Shown piece after piece: positions 1 through 12,738 of a DNA stretch of 64,000 nucleotides. A model generated the notes under the pieces. The model ran no database searches, was not told the origin of the DNA, and worked only from the letters and a program-made list of their open reading frames with translations. The DNA comes from Sulfitobacter sp. THAF37 (lineage in GTDB: Bacteria > Pseudomonadota > Alphaproteobacteria > Rhodobacterales > Rhodobacteraceae). The stretch is from contig NZ_CP045372.1 in assembly GCF_009363555.1 (NCBI RefSeq), positions 248,001-312,000 on the forward strand, in the 5' to 3' direction. The translations under genes and the position numbers were made by a program. The stretch's first letter is position 1. Each line of letters begins with the position of its first letter.

Positions 1-231
1 CCGCTGGGCCAGACCCTGATCGTCACAGCCGGTGCGGGCCGCGCCCAGAAAGAAGGCGAAGACGTGGTCGAGATCCGTCCCGGCGACGTGATCTGGATCC
101 CCCCCGGCGAGAAACACTGGCACGGTGCCGCCCCCGATTGCGCGATGACCCACATCGCCCTGCAGGAAGAGCAGGACGGCAGAACCGCCGATTGGATGGA
201 GCCGGTGACGGACGGGCAGTACGGCGGCTAG
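1..231 (+). CDS. Cupin-domain protein, C-terminal part (5' end outside window)
   Basis: An open frame runs from the first base to a TAG stop and gives 76 residues. It contains the second cupin motif, [17 protein letters not shown], in which the PG turn and the histidine-containing strand of the beta-barrel are visible. Small single-domain cupins of this type, often annotated next to carboxymuconolactone decarboxylase-like proteins, bind a metal, but the substrate cannot be inferred. The start lies upstream of the window, so length and first motif are unknown. The stop abuts the stop of the convergent VOC gene with no spacer. Confidence 0.8.
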   Translation, partial: PLGQTLIVTAGAGRAQKEGEDVVEIRPGDVIWIPPGEKHWHGAAPDCAMTHIALQEEQDGRTADWMEPVTDGQYGG

Positions 232-582
232 CTAGACGTGCGACAGGATGTTGATCTCGCGCCCCATGGGATCAACGACAAAGAAACGTCTGACGCCCCA
301 GCTTTCGTCCGTCAACGGATAGGTGACAGTCACCCCCATGTCCCTGGCGCGGGCGTGAACCTCGTCCACGTCGTCCACCTCGACCGAGATGTCAGGCACA
401 GGCGTCCCCGCTCCGCCCTGCGACGCGACGCTCAGTTGCACCGGCCCCAGTTCGCCCGATCCCAGGGTGATGATCCAGCCCTGGTCCATCAGGATATTGA
501 GGTTCAGCAGATCTCTGTAAAAAGCCGCCAGCCCCGGCACATCCGCGCTGGCGAAGTTGCACACGATCCGAATCACGGTCAT
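232..582 (-). CDS. VOC-family (glyoxalase/bleomycin-resistance fold) protein
   Basis: A 116-residue protein with the two beta-alpha-beta-beta-beta modules of a vicinal oxygen chelate monomer. The first opens at residues 1-30 with FYRDLLNL, and the second ends in VVDPMGREINILS, a common VOC C-terminal pattern. The usual metal-ligand histidines at the first strand are not obvious (the strand reads IVCNFAS), so it may be a non-metal binder or stress protein rather than a glyoxalase. It converges on the cupin gene and lies 15 bases downstream of a small membrane-protein gene on the same strand. The substrate is unknown. Confidence 0.85.
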   Translation of the reverse strand: MTVIRIVCNFASADVPGLAAFYRDLLNLNILMDQGWIITLGSGELGPVQLSVASQGGAGTPVPDISVEVDDVDEVHARARDMGVTVTYPLTDESWGVRRFFVVDPMGREINILSHV

Positions 583-597
583 CGCTCGCCCTCCGTG

Positions 598-972
598 TCA
601 GACATAGCCGCGCCACCAGAGCCAGACCACGAAGGCCGTGCATACGATCAGCAGGTTCGCCGCCACCACCGCGCCGAGCGCGATAAGACGCCCCTTGCGC
701 CGGTCGGCCAGGTCGATCGCCGACAGATGCGCCGTGACGTCCGACTGGGCGCGGGCAAGGGCACCGCCGTCGATCTGCCGTGCCAGACGGGGGTTGCCCG
801 CCATCTTCTCCGCCCTGGCCAGCTGCGCCGCCTGCCTGCGCACCCGGCGCGGCAGCAACCGGCCCGCCTTGCGCAAGGCGTGCTCAAGATCGCGGCCCCG
901 GACGCCCAGCTTGTCCTGCAGCAGCTGCTGCAGGCTTTGGGTCCTGGCGGTGATGTCCTTCTCGGTCAACAT
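598..972 (-). CDS. Hypothetical protein with C-terminal transmembrane helix
   Basis: A 124-residue protein I do not recognise by name. The first 90 residues are charged, helical and rich in Arg, Leu and Gln (for example RKAGRLLPRRVRRQAAQLA). A single hydrophobic segment at about residues 97-119 (LIALGAVVAANLLIVCTAFVVWLWW) ends just before the C-terminus. It would therefore be a tail-anchored inner-membrane protein with a basic cytoplasmic domain. The ATG at 972 gives a normal bacterial N-terminus (MLTEKDITART). It shares its orientation with the VOC gene downstream and is divergent from the hydrolase gene starting at about 1027. Confidence 0.7.
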   Translation of the reverse strand: MLTEKDITARTQSLQQLLQDKLGVRGRDLEHALRKAGRLLPRRVRRQAAQLARAEKMAGNPRLARQIDGGALARAQSDVTAHLSAIDLADRRKGRLIALGAVVAANLLIVCTAFVVWLWWRGYV

Positions 973-1026
973 GGGCGTTATCTAAAGCCACTGGTGCCTG
1001 ACGCGCAATGGCGCTAATCCTTGCCC

Positions 1027-1791
1027 ATGCTCAACTATCTCGAATATGGCACAGCATCGGGCGACCGGCCCACTCTGGTGATCGCGCACGGGCTGTTCGG
1101 GTCGGGGCGCAACTGGGGTGTGATCGCCAAGCGGCTGGCGGACGCGCGCCGCGTGGTGACACCCGACATGCGCAACCACGGCAGCAGCCCCCGCGCCCCC
1201 ACGCAAAGCTACCGCGACATGGCCGCCGACCTTGCGGAACTGGCCGAGACGCTGGGCACGCCCATCGACCTGTGCGGCCATTCGATGGGCGGCAAGGCAG
1301 CGATGGCGCTGGCGCTGACCCGGCCCGAGCTGATCAACAGGCTCATCGTGGCCGATATCGCCCCGGTGGCTTATGAGCACAGCCAGTCGCAGTTCATCGA
1401 CGCGATGCGCCAGGTGGACCTGTCCGGCCTGACCCGCCGGTCCGAAGCCGAAGCGCAACTGGCCGACGCCGGGGTGGAACCCGCGCTGCAAAGCTTCTTT
1501 ACCCAGTCGCTGGACGTCCCCAACAGGGCCTGGCGGCTGAACCTCGACGTGCTTGAAACCGAGATGCCGGTTATTGTCGGCTGGCCCGACGACCTGGAAG
1601 GGGTTTTCGACAGGCCCACCCTGTTCCTGTCCGGCGGTGCGTCGGAATATGTCCGGCGCCAGGACCGCAAGACCATCAAGGCGCTCTTCCCCGCCGCGCG
1701 CTTTGCCAAGCTGCCCGGCGCGGGCCACTGGCTGCACGCGGAGCAGCCTCGCCATTTCGAAGCCGCGGTGCGCGCCTTTCTCGACGCTTGA
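1027..1791 (+). CDS. Alpha/beta-fold hydrolase (YbfF-like esterase)
   Basis: A 254-residue single-domain alpha/beta hydrolase. It shows the oxyanion-hole region HGLFGSGRNW near the N-terminus, the nucleophile elbow GHSMGG at about residue 95, and the catalytic histidine in GAGHWLHAEQP near the C-terminus. The pattern HGLFGS...DMRNHGSSP is typical of the YbfF/abhydrolase-11 esterase group, which acts on small acyl esters. An in-frame TTG at 1021 could add two residues; ATG 1027 is chosen as the stronger start. It sits alone between a divergent membrane-protein gene and cfa. The physiological substrate is unknown. Confidence 0.88.
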   Translation: MLNYLEYGTASGDRPTLVIAHGLFGSGRNWGVIAKRLADARRVVTPDMRNHGSSPRAPTQSYRDMAADLAELAETLGTPIDLCGHSMGGKAAMALALTRPELINRLIVADIAPVAYEHSQSQFIDAMRQVDLSGLTRRSEAEAQLADAGVEPALQSFFTQSLDVPNRAWRLNLDVLETEMPVIVGWPDDLEGVFDRPTLFLSGGASEYVRRQDRKTIKALFPAARFAKLPGAGHWLHAEQPRHFEAAVRAFLDA

Positions 1792-1869
1792 GACTGGCGA
1801 CAACGCCCGCCCCCTTGCCTTTCGCGGAAAATGGTTAACATTCTAGGCGGAAGAGCATGAGGAAAGGTC

Positions 1870-3081
1870 ATGTGGAAGACGCTATTTGATCGCATGATGC
1901 GCGCCATGATGGTGCGCGACAGACTGAGAGCCGAATTTCCCGACGGCACGACAAAGACCTACGGCCCCGAGGGGGGCGAGCTGGCCCAGGTGGTCATCCG
2001 CGAAAATGAAACGCTGCGACGGCTGTGCCTGAACCCCGACCTCGGCCTGGGCGAGGGGCTGATGGATGGCACCATCGCCTTGATCGACACCGACCTCGAC
2101 GATCTTCTCCGAATCATCCTGCAGAACCGTGCATTGGGCGACCAACCGGGGTGGATCAGGACGGCAAACAATGCCCGTTTCCATGCCAGACGTTTCATCC
2201 AGCGCAATACGCCCGAAAAGTCCCGCGCGAACGTGGCGCATCACTACGACATCTCGGACGATCTCTACCGGCTCTTTCTCGACGCGGACATGCAATATTC
2301 CTGCGCCTATTTTTCCGACCCCGACATGTCGCTTGAGGATGCGCAGGCCGCCAAGAAGGCGCATATCGCCCGTAAACTCTGCCTGTCGCCGGGTCAGCGC
2401 GTGCTGGACATCGGCTGCGGCTGGGGCGGCATGGCGCTGACGCTGGCGCGCGACTTCGATGTTCATGTGACCGGAGTGACCCTGTCGGAGAACCAGCTGG
2501 CCACCGCGCAGACCCGCGCAAGGGAGGCCGGGCTGGAGGACCGGGTGACGTTTCGCCTGCAGGACTACCGCAAGGTGACAGAGACCTTCGACCGGATCGT
2601 CAGCGTCGGCATGCTGGAACATGTGGGCGTGCCGAACTACGGCACCTACTTTGCCAAGGTCGCCCAGCTGCTGCGCCCTGACGGGGTCGCGCTGATCCAC
2701 AGCATCGGCCGCAGCGCGCCGCCCATGCCGCACAGCTCCTGGCTGAACAAATACATCTTTCCGGGCGGCTATGTACCGTCGCTGTCCGAACTTGCCGACC
2801 CGATGGAACAGAGCGGGCTGTGGCAGACCGACATCGAATTTCTGCGGCTGCACTACGCCTATACCCTGCGCCACTGGCGCCAGCGATTCGAGGCCAACAT
2901 CGACACGGTCCGCACAATGTACGACGATCGGTTCATCCGGATGTTCCGCTATTACTTTGCCATCTGCATCGCGGCCTTCGAGCAGCAGATGCAGGGGGTC
3001 TACCAGATCCAGCTGGCGCATCGGCGCGATGCGGTGCCGCTGACCCGCGATTACCTCTACCGGCCCGCTGCCGCCGGCTGA
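1870..3081 (+). CDS. cfa: Cyclopropane-fatty-acyl-phospholipid synthase family methyltransferase
   Basis: A 403-residue protein of the normal length for cyclopropane fatty acid synthases. These add a methylene group from S-adenosylmethionine to unsaturated acyl chains of membrane phospholipids. The N-terminal 130 residues form the lipid-binding part. [15 protein letters not shown] precedes the class I methyltransferase core, with the SAM-binding loop [11 protein letters not shown] at about residues 179-189. The lipid-site stretch [11 protein letters not shown] follows, and [13 protein letters not shown] lies near the end. Roseobacters carry more than one such paralogue, so the exact acyl product (cyclopropane or another methylated chain) is inference. 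A 143-bp gap separates it from carB. Confidence 0.92.
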   Translation: MWKTLFDRMMRAMMVRDRLRAEFPDGTTKTYGPEGGELAQVVIRENETLRRLCLNPDLGLGEGLMDGTIALIDTDLDDLLRIILQNRALGDQPGWIRTANNARFHARRFIQRNTPEKSRANVAHHYDISDDLYRLFLDADMQYSCAYFSDPDMSLEDAQAAKKAHIARKLCLSPGQRVLDIGCGWGGMALTLARDFDVHVTGVTLSENQLATAQTRAREAGLEDRVTFRLQDYRKVTETFDRIVSVGMLEHVGVPNYGTYFAKVAQLLRPDGVALIHSIGRSAPPMPHSSWLNKYIFPGGYVPSLSELADPMEQSGLWQTDIEFLRLHYAYTLRHWRQRFEANIDTVRTMYDDRFIRMFRYYFAICIAAFEQQMQGVYQIQLAHRRDAVPLTRDYLYRPAAAG

Positions 3082-3224
3082 GCCTCCGGGCCACCGTCCG
3101 GGCGCCGCGTTCTCCGTTCGGCCCCGCATATTCCCGGGCGCCGGGGCGATGGAGCCCAATCCGGTCTTGCACCCGACCGCGCCATGCCTATAACGCAGAC
3201 AATTTGCACATCAGGGGGCTGACC

Positions 3225-6706
<3,482 letters not shown>

Positions 6707-6707
<1 letters not shown>

Positions 6708-7651
6708 TGCAACGGGTTCGCTGGATACTGGTCGCTTTTGCCTTCCTGGCGGGCACCATCGCATCTGAACTCTTCTCGGACGCCATTGCGAAGTCCACCC
6801 AGATCCGGTTTCTGTCGGACGCGTTAAGACACGAGGTACCGGTCAACCTTATCACGCTCGCGATCTTCCTGGCGGGCGTGCTGGCCGCCAGCATTTCCTA
6901 TTTCTCGGATCGGCTGAGACGGTCCGAGGCCGAAATCCTGAGACTGTCAAGCGAAGTGGATATCGCGAGTTCCAAGCTGCATGACCTGAACCTGGTAAAA
7001 TACATCGACAGGACGACCCGGATACCGAACGAAACCAAGTTCGAGGAAGAGCTGGCCGACGTGGGAAAGGCAGCGTCATCGGGCCAGCCCTTCCAGCTTG
7101 CCATGATTGATCTGCAAAACTTCGGAACCCTGAACGATACAATCGGATATTCCGCGGCAGATGAGATCATCCGCGCCATCGCTCAGGACATGTTCAAGAC
7201 GATGCGCCGCAACGAGGGGATGTTCAAGACGACCCCGAATGAAGCGTCAGACAAGTACTTTACCGAAAGGCTCTACCGGAAACACTCCGGCGGCGATGAA
7301 TTCCTGATCATCGTCGAGGGGCCGGAGTTCGAAGCTCTTGGTTTGCTGAACCGGTTTGCAGGCAACGCCGAAAGGTACAGCGAGATCGCCAGGACACACG
7401 GTTCGGACTGGCGGTTCGGGTTTCATGCCGGGATTTGCCCCATCGAAAGGAATGACACAGCCGCGTTGGCCCGCAAGAGGGTCGAAGACTGCCTCCTGGT
7501 GGCCAAACGGAGCGACCACGGCCGATCCATGTACTGGTATAGCGAATTGAAGGCCGACGATACTGAGGATGACCGCTGGCAGCGGCTGCCGCCCTTTGCG
7601 CAGAACATCTACCGCAAGGCCACCAGTCTCACCTTTGATGATGCGAACTGA
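6707..7651 (+). CDS. Membrane-anchored GGDEF-domain protein (putative diguanylate cyclase)
   Basis: 314 residues. Two membrane helices (about 5-22 and 47-67) flank a short periplasmic loop. A coiled linker (70-95) leads into a GGDEF domain with an intact GGDEF at 195-199. The metal-site aspartate D135 and the GTP-contact pair N143/D144 are present in DLQNFGTLND. The usual arginine-aromatic pair before GGDEF is replaced by KHS, the spacing before it carries an insertion, and there is no RxxD inhibitory site five residues upstream. It would make cyclic di-GMP if active. The ATG overlaps the carB TGA, so translation is probably coupled; GTG 6704 is an alternative start. Confidence 0.85.
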
Positions 7652-7753
7652 CCCGCGCCGATACGCTTCACCACCCGGCCCGCGCGCCTGGAAAATCTGT
7701 TAAAAGCGGCGAAACATTGCTAGACTTGGGTGATCGACCCACAGGAGGTCCCC

Positions 7754-8041
7754 ATGATCCGCGCCATGCTTCCGGCCATCCTACTGATTTCCGCGTGCGA
7801 ATCCGCACCCGTCCCCGCGGGGACGGACCTGCCGTTCTTCGGAAACGGCTACCGCTTTGACGGCGACGCCTGCCGCCGGGTGGGTGAGGATGCCTATACC
7901 AACCAGTTCCTCGACGACACCGCCGATCTGGTCGGTTGCCCGGCGGACCTGGAAAACCTCGGTGTCTTTGTCATTGACACGGGCGCACGGGAAGTCGCGC
8001 GGCGTGACGGTTATGTCCTCTATTCGGTGCCGCGGCGTTAG
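7754..8041 (+). CDS. Small putative lipoprotein
   Basis: A 95-residue protein with a lipoprotein signal (MIRAMLPAILLISAC, lipobox ISAC, acylated Cys15). A compact domain follows, containing DACRRVGEDAYTNQF and VGCPAD, and so two more cysteines. A good Shine-Dalgarno AGGAGG about 6 bases upstream decides the ATG at 7754 over the longer upstream frame. I do not recognise a family. The composition and size resemble small outer-membrane-associated lipoproteins of Rhodobacterales. It converges on the downstream minus-strand gene with a 26-bp gap. Confidence 0.72.
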   Translation: MIRAMLPAILLISACESAPVPAGTDLPFFGNGYRFDGDACRRVGEDAYTNQFLDDTADLVGCPADLENLGVFVIDTGAREVARRDGYVLYSVPRR

Positions 8042-8067
8042 GGACCGGGCCCGCCACGTCGCTGCCC

Positions 8068-8874
8068 TTACAGCGCCTGATATTTCTCCATCAGTTTGCC
8101 CAGACGCCGGTGCAGCGTTTCCCCGATGACGGCGGCAAGTTGCAGGTCGCGCAGGTCCAATGTGCCCTCCTTCGCCGCCGCATCGAGCAGGGCGCGCAAA
8201 GAGACCCATTTCGATGCGACCTGCCCCAGCGCGATCTTGATCCCGATGTCGGGCGCAGGCGGCACGCCCTGCGCCGCGTCCCCCTCGATCAGCAGGGTAT
8301 TGACCGCTTCGAAGCGACGGATGCCCTCTGTCATCTTCTGCGGCAGGTCGGCCGCACCGAAGGACAGGCGGACATAGCACTGATCCCGCAGCAGCCCCTC
8401 CACCAGCGCGCGTTGCGCGGCGAGATGGTTCAGAACCGTCACCTGTTCTTTCGAAAGGACTTCCTCCGGGTAGGTCGCCCCCTCGGCCCGGGCGAGGTCC
8501 AGCAGACGCGCTGCCACCTGGTGATTGCGCGACAGCAGCAGCCGCATCGGCACGCTGTGCAGATCCCCGGATGCAATCTGCGCCGCCGACCGGGTCAGCC
8601 CGAGGGACAGCCGCCGCAGCTGCAGCAGACGTTCCTGTTCCGCCGCCAGGTCCTGCATCACCTCTTCAAAGTGCCGCGCCTCTTCCACCACGGTTTGGGC
8701 ATGATGGCTCACCTGGGATCCGGACATCACCAGGCAGGCTGATTTCGTGATCCGCAGCGCCCGCTGGGCCTGATCGGCCAGCAGGATCATGCGCTGCGCG
8801 CCGTCCTCCTGCGCCGCAACCGGGCCAATCCCCATCACCAACATGATCGCCACAGCGCCCATTGTCCTGATCAT
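8068..8874 (-). CDS. Exported PilJ N-terminal-like (type IV pili chemotaxis transducer N-term) protein
   Basis: 268 residues with a cleavable signal peptide (cut after PVAA at about residue 21) followed only by helices. AQRMILLADQAQRALRITKSAC resembles the start of PilJ/NarX-type four-helix sensor modules. A second, weaker repeat begins near LPQKMTEGIRRFEAVNTLL. Members of this family are normally the periplasmic half of a transducer. Here no membrane helix, HAMP, kinase or MCP signalling domain follows, so the protein would be a free periplasmic module. The family call is from pattern only and is moderately sure. It is divergent from the KAS III gene. Confidence 0.65.
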   Translation of the reverse strand: MIRTMGAVAIMLVMGIGPVAAQEDGAQRMILLADQAQRALRITKSACLVMSGSQVSHHAQTVVEEARHFEEVMQDLAAEQERLLQLRRLSLGLTRSAAQIASGDLHSVPMRLLLSRNHQVAARLLDLARAEGATYPEEVLSKEQVTVLNHLAAQRALVEGLLRDQCYVRLSFGAADLPQKMTEGIRRFEAVNTLLIEGDAAQGVPPAPDIGIKIALGQVASKWVSLRALLDAAAKEGTLDLRDLQLAAVIGETLHRRLGKLMEKYQAL

Positions 8875-8999
8875 GACTGTCTCCCTCGCTTGTCAGGATC
8901 GGGGTACAGGCTAAACTTTAACAGAAGCTGATCGGCGGGCGGCTGCCCTTGCCCATCGGGCCGCAGCGCGGTTAGCTTGAACAAATCGAGAGGGATCCG

Positions 9000-10124
9000 A
9001 TGTACACACCCGTCATCACCGGCACCGGCCTGTTCACACCGGAGCAGACCATCACGAACGCGGAGCTTGTCAAATCGTTCAACGCTTACGTGGACCTCTA
9101 CAATGCCGAGAACGCCGCCGCGATCGACGCCGGAGAGCTGGAGGCCAAGACCTATTCCTCGGAAGAGTTCATCGTCAAGGCGTCGGGGATCGAACAGCGC
9201 CACGTGATCGACAAGACCGGCATCCTGGACCCCCGCGTGATGCATCCGCTGCTGCGCCAGCGCAGCGACGACGAACCATCGCTGATGGCGGAAATGGCCA
9301 TCGACGCGGCGGAGAAGGCCCTGGCGCAGGCGGGCAAGACGGCGGCGGAGGTCGACGCGGTGATCTGCGCCGCCTCGAACCTGGAACGTGCCTATCCCGC
9401 GGTGGCGATCGAAATCCAGGACCTGTTGAAAATCAACGGCTTCGCGTTCGACATGAATGTCGCCTGCTCGTCGGCCACATTCGGAATTCAGGCCGCGGCG
9501 GACATGGTACGTTCGGGGTCGATCCGCTCGGCGTTGGTGGTCAATCCCGAAATCTGCTCCGCCCATCTGGAATGGCGCGACCGGGACTGCCACTTCATTT
9601 TCGGAGACGTCGCGACGGCTGTGCTGATCGAACGAAAGGACGCCGCGCAAGGCCCCCACTTCGAAATCCGCTCGACCCGCTGTGCCACCCAGTTTTCCAA
9701 CAACATCCGAAACAACAACGGCTTTCTGCGGCGGTCCCGCCCCGACGGCCTGGCCGACCGGCGCGACATGCAGTTCATGCAGAACGGCCGCAAGGTGTTC
9801 AAGGAGGTGCTGCCGCTGGTGTCCGACCATGTGGCAGAGCACATGGCCCAGGACGGCGTCGCCAGCGCGGACCTGAAACGCATCTGGCTGCATCAGGCCA
9901 ACAAGTCGATGAACGATTTCATCGGCCGCAAGGTGCTGGGCCGCGACCCCGCGCCGGGGGAACAGCCCAACATCCTGCAGGAATACGCCAATACCTCATC
10001 CGCCGGGTCGATCATCGCCTTCAGCAAATATTCCGACGACCTGCAGGACGGCGACCTGGGGCTGATCTGCTCCTTCGGGGCAGGCTATTCGGTCGGATCG
10101 GTGATCGTGCAGAAACACGGCTGA
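9000..10124 (+). CDS. Beta-ketoacyl-ACP synthase III-type condensing enzyme
   Basis: 374 residues with the thiolase-fold layout of FabH enzymes. The nucleophile is C156 in NVACSSATFG, the histidine H298 in WLHQANKSMNDF, and the asparagine N331 in YANTSSAGS. Such enzymes condense an acyl-CoA (or acyl-ACP) with malonyl-ACP to start a fatty acid or secondary acyl chain. It is longer than E. coli FabH (about 317), with an insertion around residues 23-60 (SFNAYVDLYNAENAAA). This matches a separate FabH-like group found beside the housekeeping enzyme in Pseudomonas and roseobacters. It stands outside any plsX/fab cluster, so a housekeeping role is not assured. Confidence 0.87.
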   Translation: MYTPVITGTGLFTPEQTITNAELVKSFNAYVDLYNAENAAAIDAGELEAKTYSSEEFIVKASGIEQRHVIDKTGILDPRVMHPLLRQRSDDEPSLMAEMAIDAAEKALAQAGKTAAEVDAVICAASNLERAYPAVAIEIQDLLKINGFAFDMNVACSSATFGIQAAADMVRSGSIRSALVVNPEICSAHLEWRDRDCHFIFGDVATAVLIERKDAAQGPHFEIRSTRCATQFSNNIRNNNGFLRRSRPDGLADRRDMQFMQNGRKVFKEVLPLVSDHVAEHMAQDGVASADLKRIWLHQANKSMNDFIGRKVLGRDPAPGEQPNILQEYANTSSAGSIIAFSKYSDDLQDGDLGLICSFGAGYSVGSVIVQKHG

Positions 10125-10171
10125 CCGCAGCCGCTTGATCCATGCGCCGCAGCTGACGTAAAGGAGGCGCT

Positions 10172-10753
10172 ATGGCCAAGCTTTATTTCCATTATTCGAC
10201 CATGAACGCCGGGAAATCCACAGTGCTGCTGCAGGCGGCTCACAACTACGTGGAACGCGGGATGCAGCCCTACCTGCTGACCGCCCGGCTGGACACCCGC
10301 GCCGGAGAAGCGCGGATCGCCTCGCGCATTGGAATTGGCCAGAAGGCCGACACCTTTGCCGAGGGCGAAGACCTGTTTTCCAAGATCGAGACGCGTCTGG
10401 CGCAGGGGCCTTGCGCCTGTGTCTTCGTGGACGAGGCGCAGTTTCTGCAGGTCGAACAGGTCTGGCAACTGGCGCGGGTGGTGGACGACCTGGATGTGCC
10501 GGTCATGTGCTTCGGCCTGCGGGTGGATTTTCGCGGCGAATTGTTCCCCGGTTCTGCCACGCTTCTCGCGCTCAGTGACGAGATGCGCGAGGTGCGCACG
10601 ATCTGCCACTGCGGCAAGAAGGCGACGATGGTGGTGCGCATGGATGCCTCGGGCGCCCCGCAACGCGCGGGGGCGCAGGTACAGATCGGCGGAAACGAGT
10701 CCTATGTGTCGCTCTGCCGCCGCCACTGGCGCGAAGCGGTTGGGGATAAGTAG
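10172..10753 (+). CDS. tdk: Thymidine kinase (type II)
   Basis: A 193-residue cytosolic salvage enzyme phosphorylating thymidine with ATP. Visible features are the P-loop STMNAGKST at residues 9-17, the Walker B-like VFVDEAQFL, and the lasso loop. The structural zinc site has cysteine pairs in ICHCGKKA and histidine/cysteine in SLCRRHW. The length is typical of bacterial Tdk. A strong Shine-Dalgarno GGAGG lies just before ATG 10172. It follows the KAS III gene by 47 bp on the same strand, and a weak terminator follows it. Confidence 0.95.
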   Translation: MAKLYFHYSTMNAGKSTVLLQAAHNYVERGMQPYLLTARLDTRAGEARIASRIGIGQKADTFAEGEDLFSKIETRLAQGPCACVFVDEAQFLQVEQVWQLARVVDDLDVPVMCFGLRVDFRGELFPGSATLLALSDEMREVRTICHCGKKATMVVRMDASGAPQRAGAQVQIGGNESYVSLCRRHWREAVGDK

Positions 10754-11056
10754 ATACCGAGGCGCATAAGGATGCGATTTTTTCGGCCACTTACCCACAT
10801 AGAGTTGAGCCAAGTTTATCCAAATCGAACATTCGACAGGTTTGATTCACAGAACACGATCGTTCCCCGCCGTTGACGGGACCGCGCGAAGACCGCAATC
10901 ATCAGCGCAATTTCGGGGGAAAAACCTGCATTCTGGCTGCGCATCTCATCGAAAAACGCGCGGAACGCCCTTCAGCGCGACGAGAGAACCCGCCCGTCGC
11001 CCACGCCGGAAAGCTCGTGCAACACCTTACGTCCGGCGCGCAACCCATTGATCTTG
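10754..11056. other. Intergenic region between convergent tdk and csaA
   Basis: Apart from the weak terminator at its left end I see no gene. The short open frames here lack a ribosome-binding site and recognisable protein features. AT-rich patches occur at about 10775-10860. Nothing else could be assigned. Confidence 0.5.
10763..10783 (+). terminator. Weak putative terminator after tdk
   Basis: A 5-bp stem CGCAT/ATGCG with loop AAGG is followed one base later by six T residues. The stem is short, so this is only suggestive, but it lies 10 bases after the tdk stop codon. Confidence 0.4.
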
Positions 11057-11395
11057 TTAATGCATCCGCCCGCCATTGGGCACTTCATGATCGGGCGAGA
11101 CCAGCACGACAGCCCCATCGGCATCGGGTGCGCCCAGCACCAGCACCTCGGACATGAAGGGTCCGATCTGGCGCGGCGGGAAGTTGACCACCGCCATGAC
11201 CTGCCGCCCGATCAACCCTTCGGGCGTGTAATGCACGGTGATCTGCGCCGAGGTCTTGCGCGTGCCGATCTCTTCTCCGAAGTCGATCCAGAGCTTGATC
11301 GCGGGCTTGCGCGCCTCGGGAAAGGGTTCCGCCCGGATCACTGTGCCGACGCGGATGTCGACCGCCATGAAGTCGTCAAATGAAATCTCAGCCAC
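11057..11395 (-). CDS. csaA: tRNA-binding protein, CsaA family
   Basis: A 112-residue protein consisting of a single tRNA-binding OB-fold. The opening [27 protein letters not shown] and the end [13 protein letters not shown] are diagnostic of CsaA, which is related to the C-terminal dimer domain of MetG. CsaA binds tRNA and has been proposed as an export-linked chaperone. The start is GTG 11395, lying inside the last codons of proC (8-bp overlap), so the two genes are translationally coupled. Confidence 0.92.
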   Translation of the reverse strand: MAEISFDDFMAVDIRVGTVIRAEPFPEARKPAIKLWIDFGEEIGTRKTSAQITVHYTPEGLIGRQVMAVVNFPPRQIGPFMSEVLVLGAPDADGAVVLVSPDHEVPNGGRMH

Positions 11396-12203
11396 GGGAC
11401 AGCTCCCGCGAACGGTCGGCGGCGGCGGCCACCGCGCGTTTCAACAGCGGCGGAAACCCGTTTTCCGCATCCATCAGCACCTGCAGCGCCGCCTGGGTGG
11501 TGCCATTGGGGCTGGTCACGTTGCGGCGCAGCTGGGCGGGGTCTTCCTCCGCCTCCATCGCCAGCGCCCCGGCCCCGGCGACCGTCGCCTTCGCCAGTTG
11601 CAACGCCAGCTCACGCGGCAGGCCCTGGGCTTCTCCGGCGTCGGCCATCGTCTCCATCAGGTGGAACACATAGGCGGGACCAGAACCGCTGACGCCTGTG
11701 ACCGCGTCGATCTGGGACTCGTCCGTCAGGCGCACCACGTCGCCCACCGCGCTCAACAGCGCCTCGGCCTCGTCCAGCGCCTGCGCACCTGCGGCCTCAT
11801 TGCCGACGATGGCCGTGATCCCGCGCGAAATCGCCGCCGGGGTGTTCGGCATGGCGCGGACCACGGGGGTCTGCGCGCCCAGCACCTCTTCGAAATAGGA
11901 AATCGGCGTGCCCGCCGCGACGCTGACAAAAACGGTGTCGCCATTGCCCATCGCCTGCAGGCTCGGCAAGGCCTCGGCCATCATCTGCGGCTTGACCGCA
12001 ACCAGCACCAGCGCGGGCGCCTCGGGCAAAGCTTCGTTCAGCCGCACGCCCTGCCCTTGCAGCCAGTCAGACGGCGCGGGGTCGATCACCCAGACCGAGG
12101 CGGGCGGCAAGCCGCGCTTCAGCCACCCGGCCAGCATGGCAGAGCCCATCTTGCCGCACCCCAGCAGCACCAGGCCACCCGCGGCTATTCGACTGTCCTT
12201 CAT
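11388..12203 (-). CDS. proC: Pyrroline-5-carboxylate reductase
   Basis: A 271-residue enzyme of the last step of proline synthesis, reducing pyrroline-5-carboxylate with NAD(P)H. The N-terminal Rossmann motif [13 protein letters not shown], the central [10 protein letters not shown], and the P5C-site signature [15 protein letters not shown] are all clear. The length is normal. It overlaps csaA downstream by 8 bp, and 34 bp separate it from the YbjN gene upstream on the same strand, so csaA, proC and the YbjN gene probably share a transcript. Confidence 0.96.
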   Translation of the reverse strand: MKDSRIAAGGLVLLGCGKMGSAMLAGWLKRGLPPASVWVIDPAPSDWLQGQGVRLNEALPEAPALVLVAVKPQMMAEALPSLQAMGNGDTVFVSVAAGTPISYFEEVLGAQTPVVRAMPNTPAAISRGITAIVGNEAAGAQALDEAEALLSAVGDVVRLTDESQIDAVTGVSGSGPAYVFHLMETMADAGEAQGLPRELALQLAKATVAGAGALAMEAEEDPAQLRRNVTSPNGTTQAALQVLMDAENGFPPLLKRAVAAAADRSRELSRG

Positions 12204-12237
12204 CGTTTCTCTCCCGCATTACTCTTGCGGGCATGTG

Positions 12238-12738
12238 TTACGCGTGGCCGTAGGCCTCTGCAATGGCCACCTGAAGCGCGTCCCGGGGCGTGCGGTCGCC
12301 CCAGATCAGCAGTTGCAGCGCGGGGTAATACCGCTCTGCCGACATGACCGCGGCGGTGATCATCATGTCGATCTGCCCGGCAGAGGCATCCTGCCCCCCG
12401 GCCATCACCAGCCCGTAGCGGTAGACCATCAGCTTCTGCTCGGCCCAATAGGTAAAGGATCCGGCCCAGCACTGATCGTTGATGGAATTGAGCAGTTCAT
12501 AGACACCGGGCAAGGCATGTTCCGGCGGGTCCATGTCAAAGGTGCAGATCAGACGCAGGGTTTCGTCGAAAGCCGACCATGCAAGGGTGATCGAATAGGT
12601 GCGCCACTGGCCCTCGACGGCCATGGCGATCTGTTCGTCGGAAATCCGGTCGAAATCCCACTCGTGGTGGGCAGCCAGGTTTTCGACGATATCAATCGGA
12701 TGAATGTCTTCTTCAAGGTACTGCTCGGACAGGGCCAT
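12238..12738 (-). CDS. YbjN domain-containing protein
   Basis: A 166-residue acidic protein with the YbjN fold pattern, a type III secretion chaperone-like alpha/beta fold. FDRISDEQIAMAVEGQWRTYSITLAW comes first, and RYGLVMAGGQDASAGQIDMMI near the C-terminus. The frame is open for another 74 codons upstream, but that extension is poor protein. ATG 12738 is preceded by GAGGTGG, which fixes the start. YbjN proteins in enterics influence motility and stress; in alphaproteobacteria the function is not established. It lies upstream of proC on the same strand. Confidence 0.85.
   Translation of the reverse strand: MALSEQYLEEDIHPIDIVENLAAHHEWDFDRISDEQIAMAVEGQWRTYSITLAWSAFDETLRLICTFDMDPPEHALPGVYELLNSINDQCWAGSFTYWAEQKLMVYRYGLVMAGGQDASAGQIDMMITAAVMSAERYYPALQLLIWGDRTPRDALQVAIAEAYGHA

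Noticed and set aside
2820..3224. 135-codon upstream extension of the carB frame
   Set aside because: It overlaps cfa in another frame, has low-quality composition, and ATG 3225 gives the canonical CarB start.
10842..11157. Short plus-strand frames in the tdk-csaA gap
   Set aside because: No ribosome-binding site, Arg-rich out-of-frame composition, and one runs antisense into csaA.
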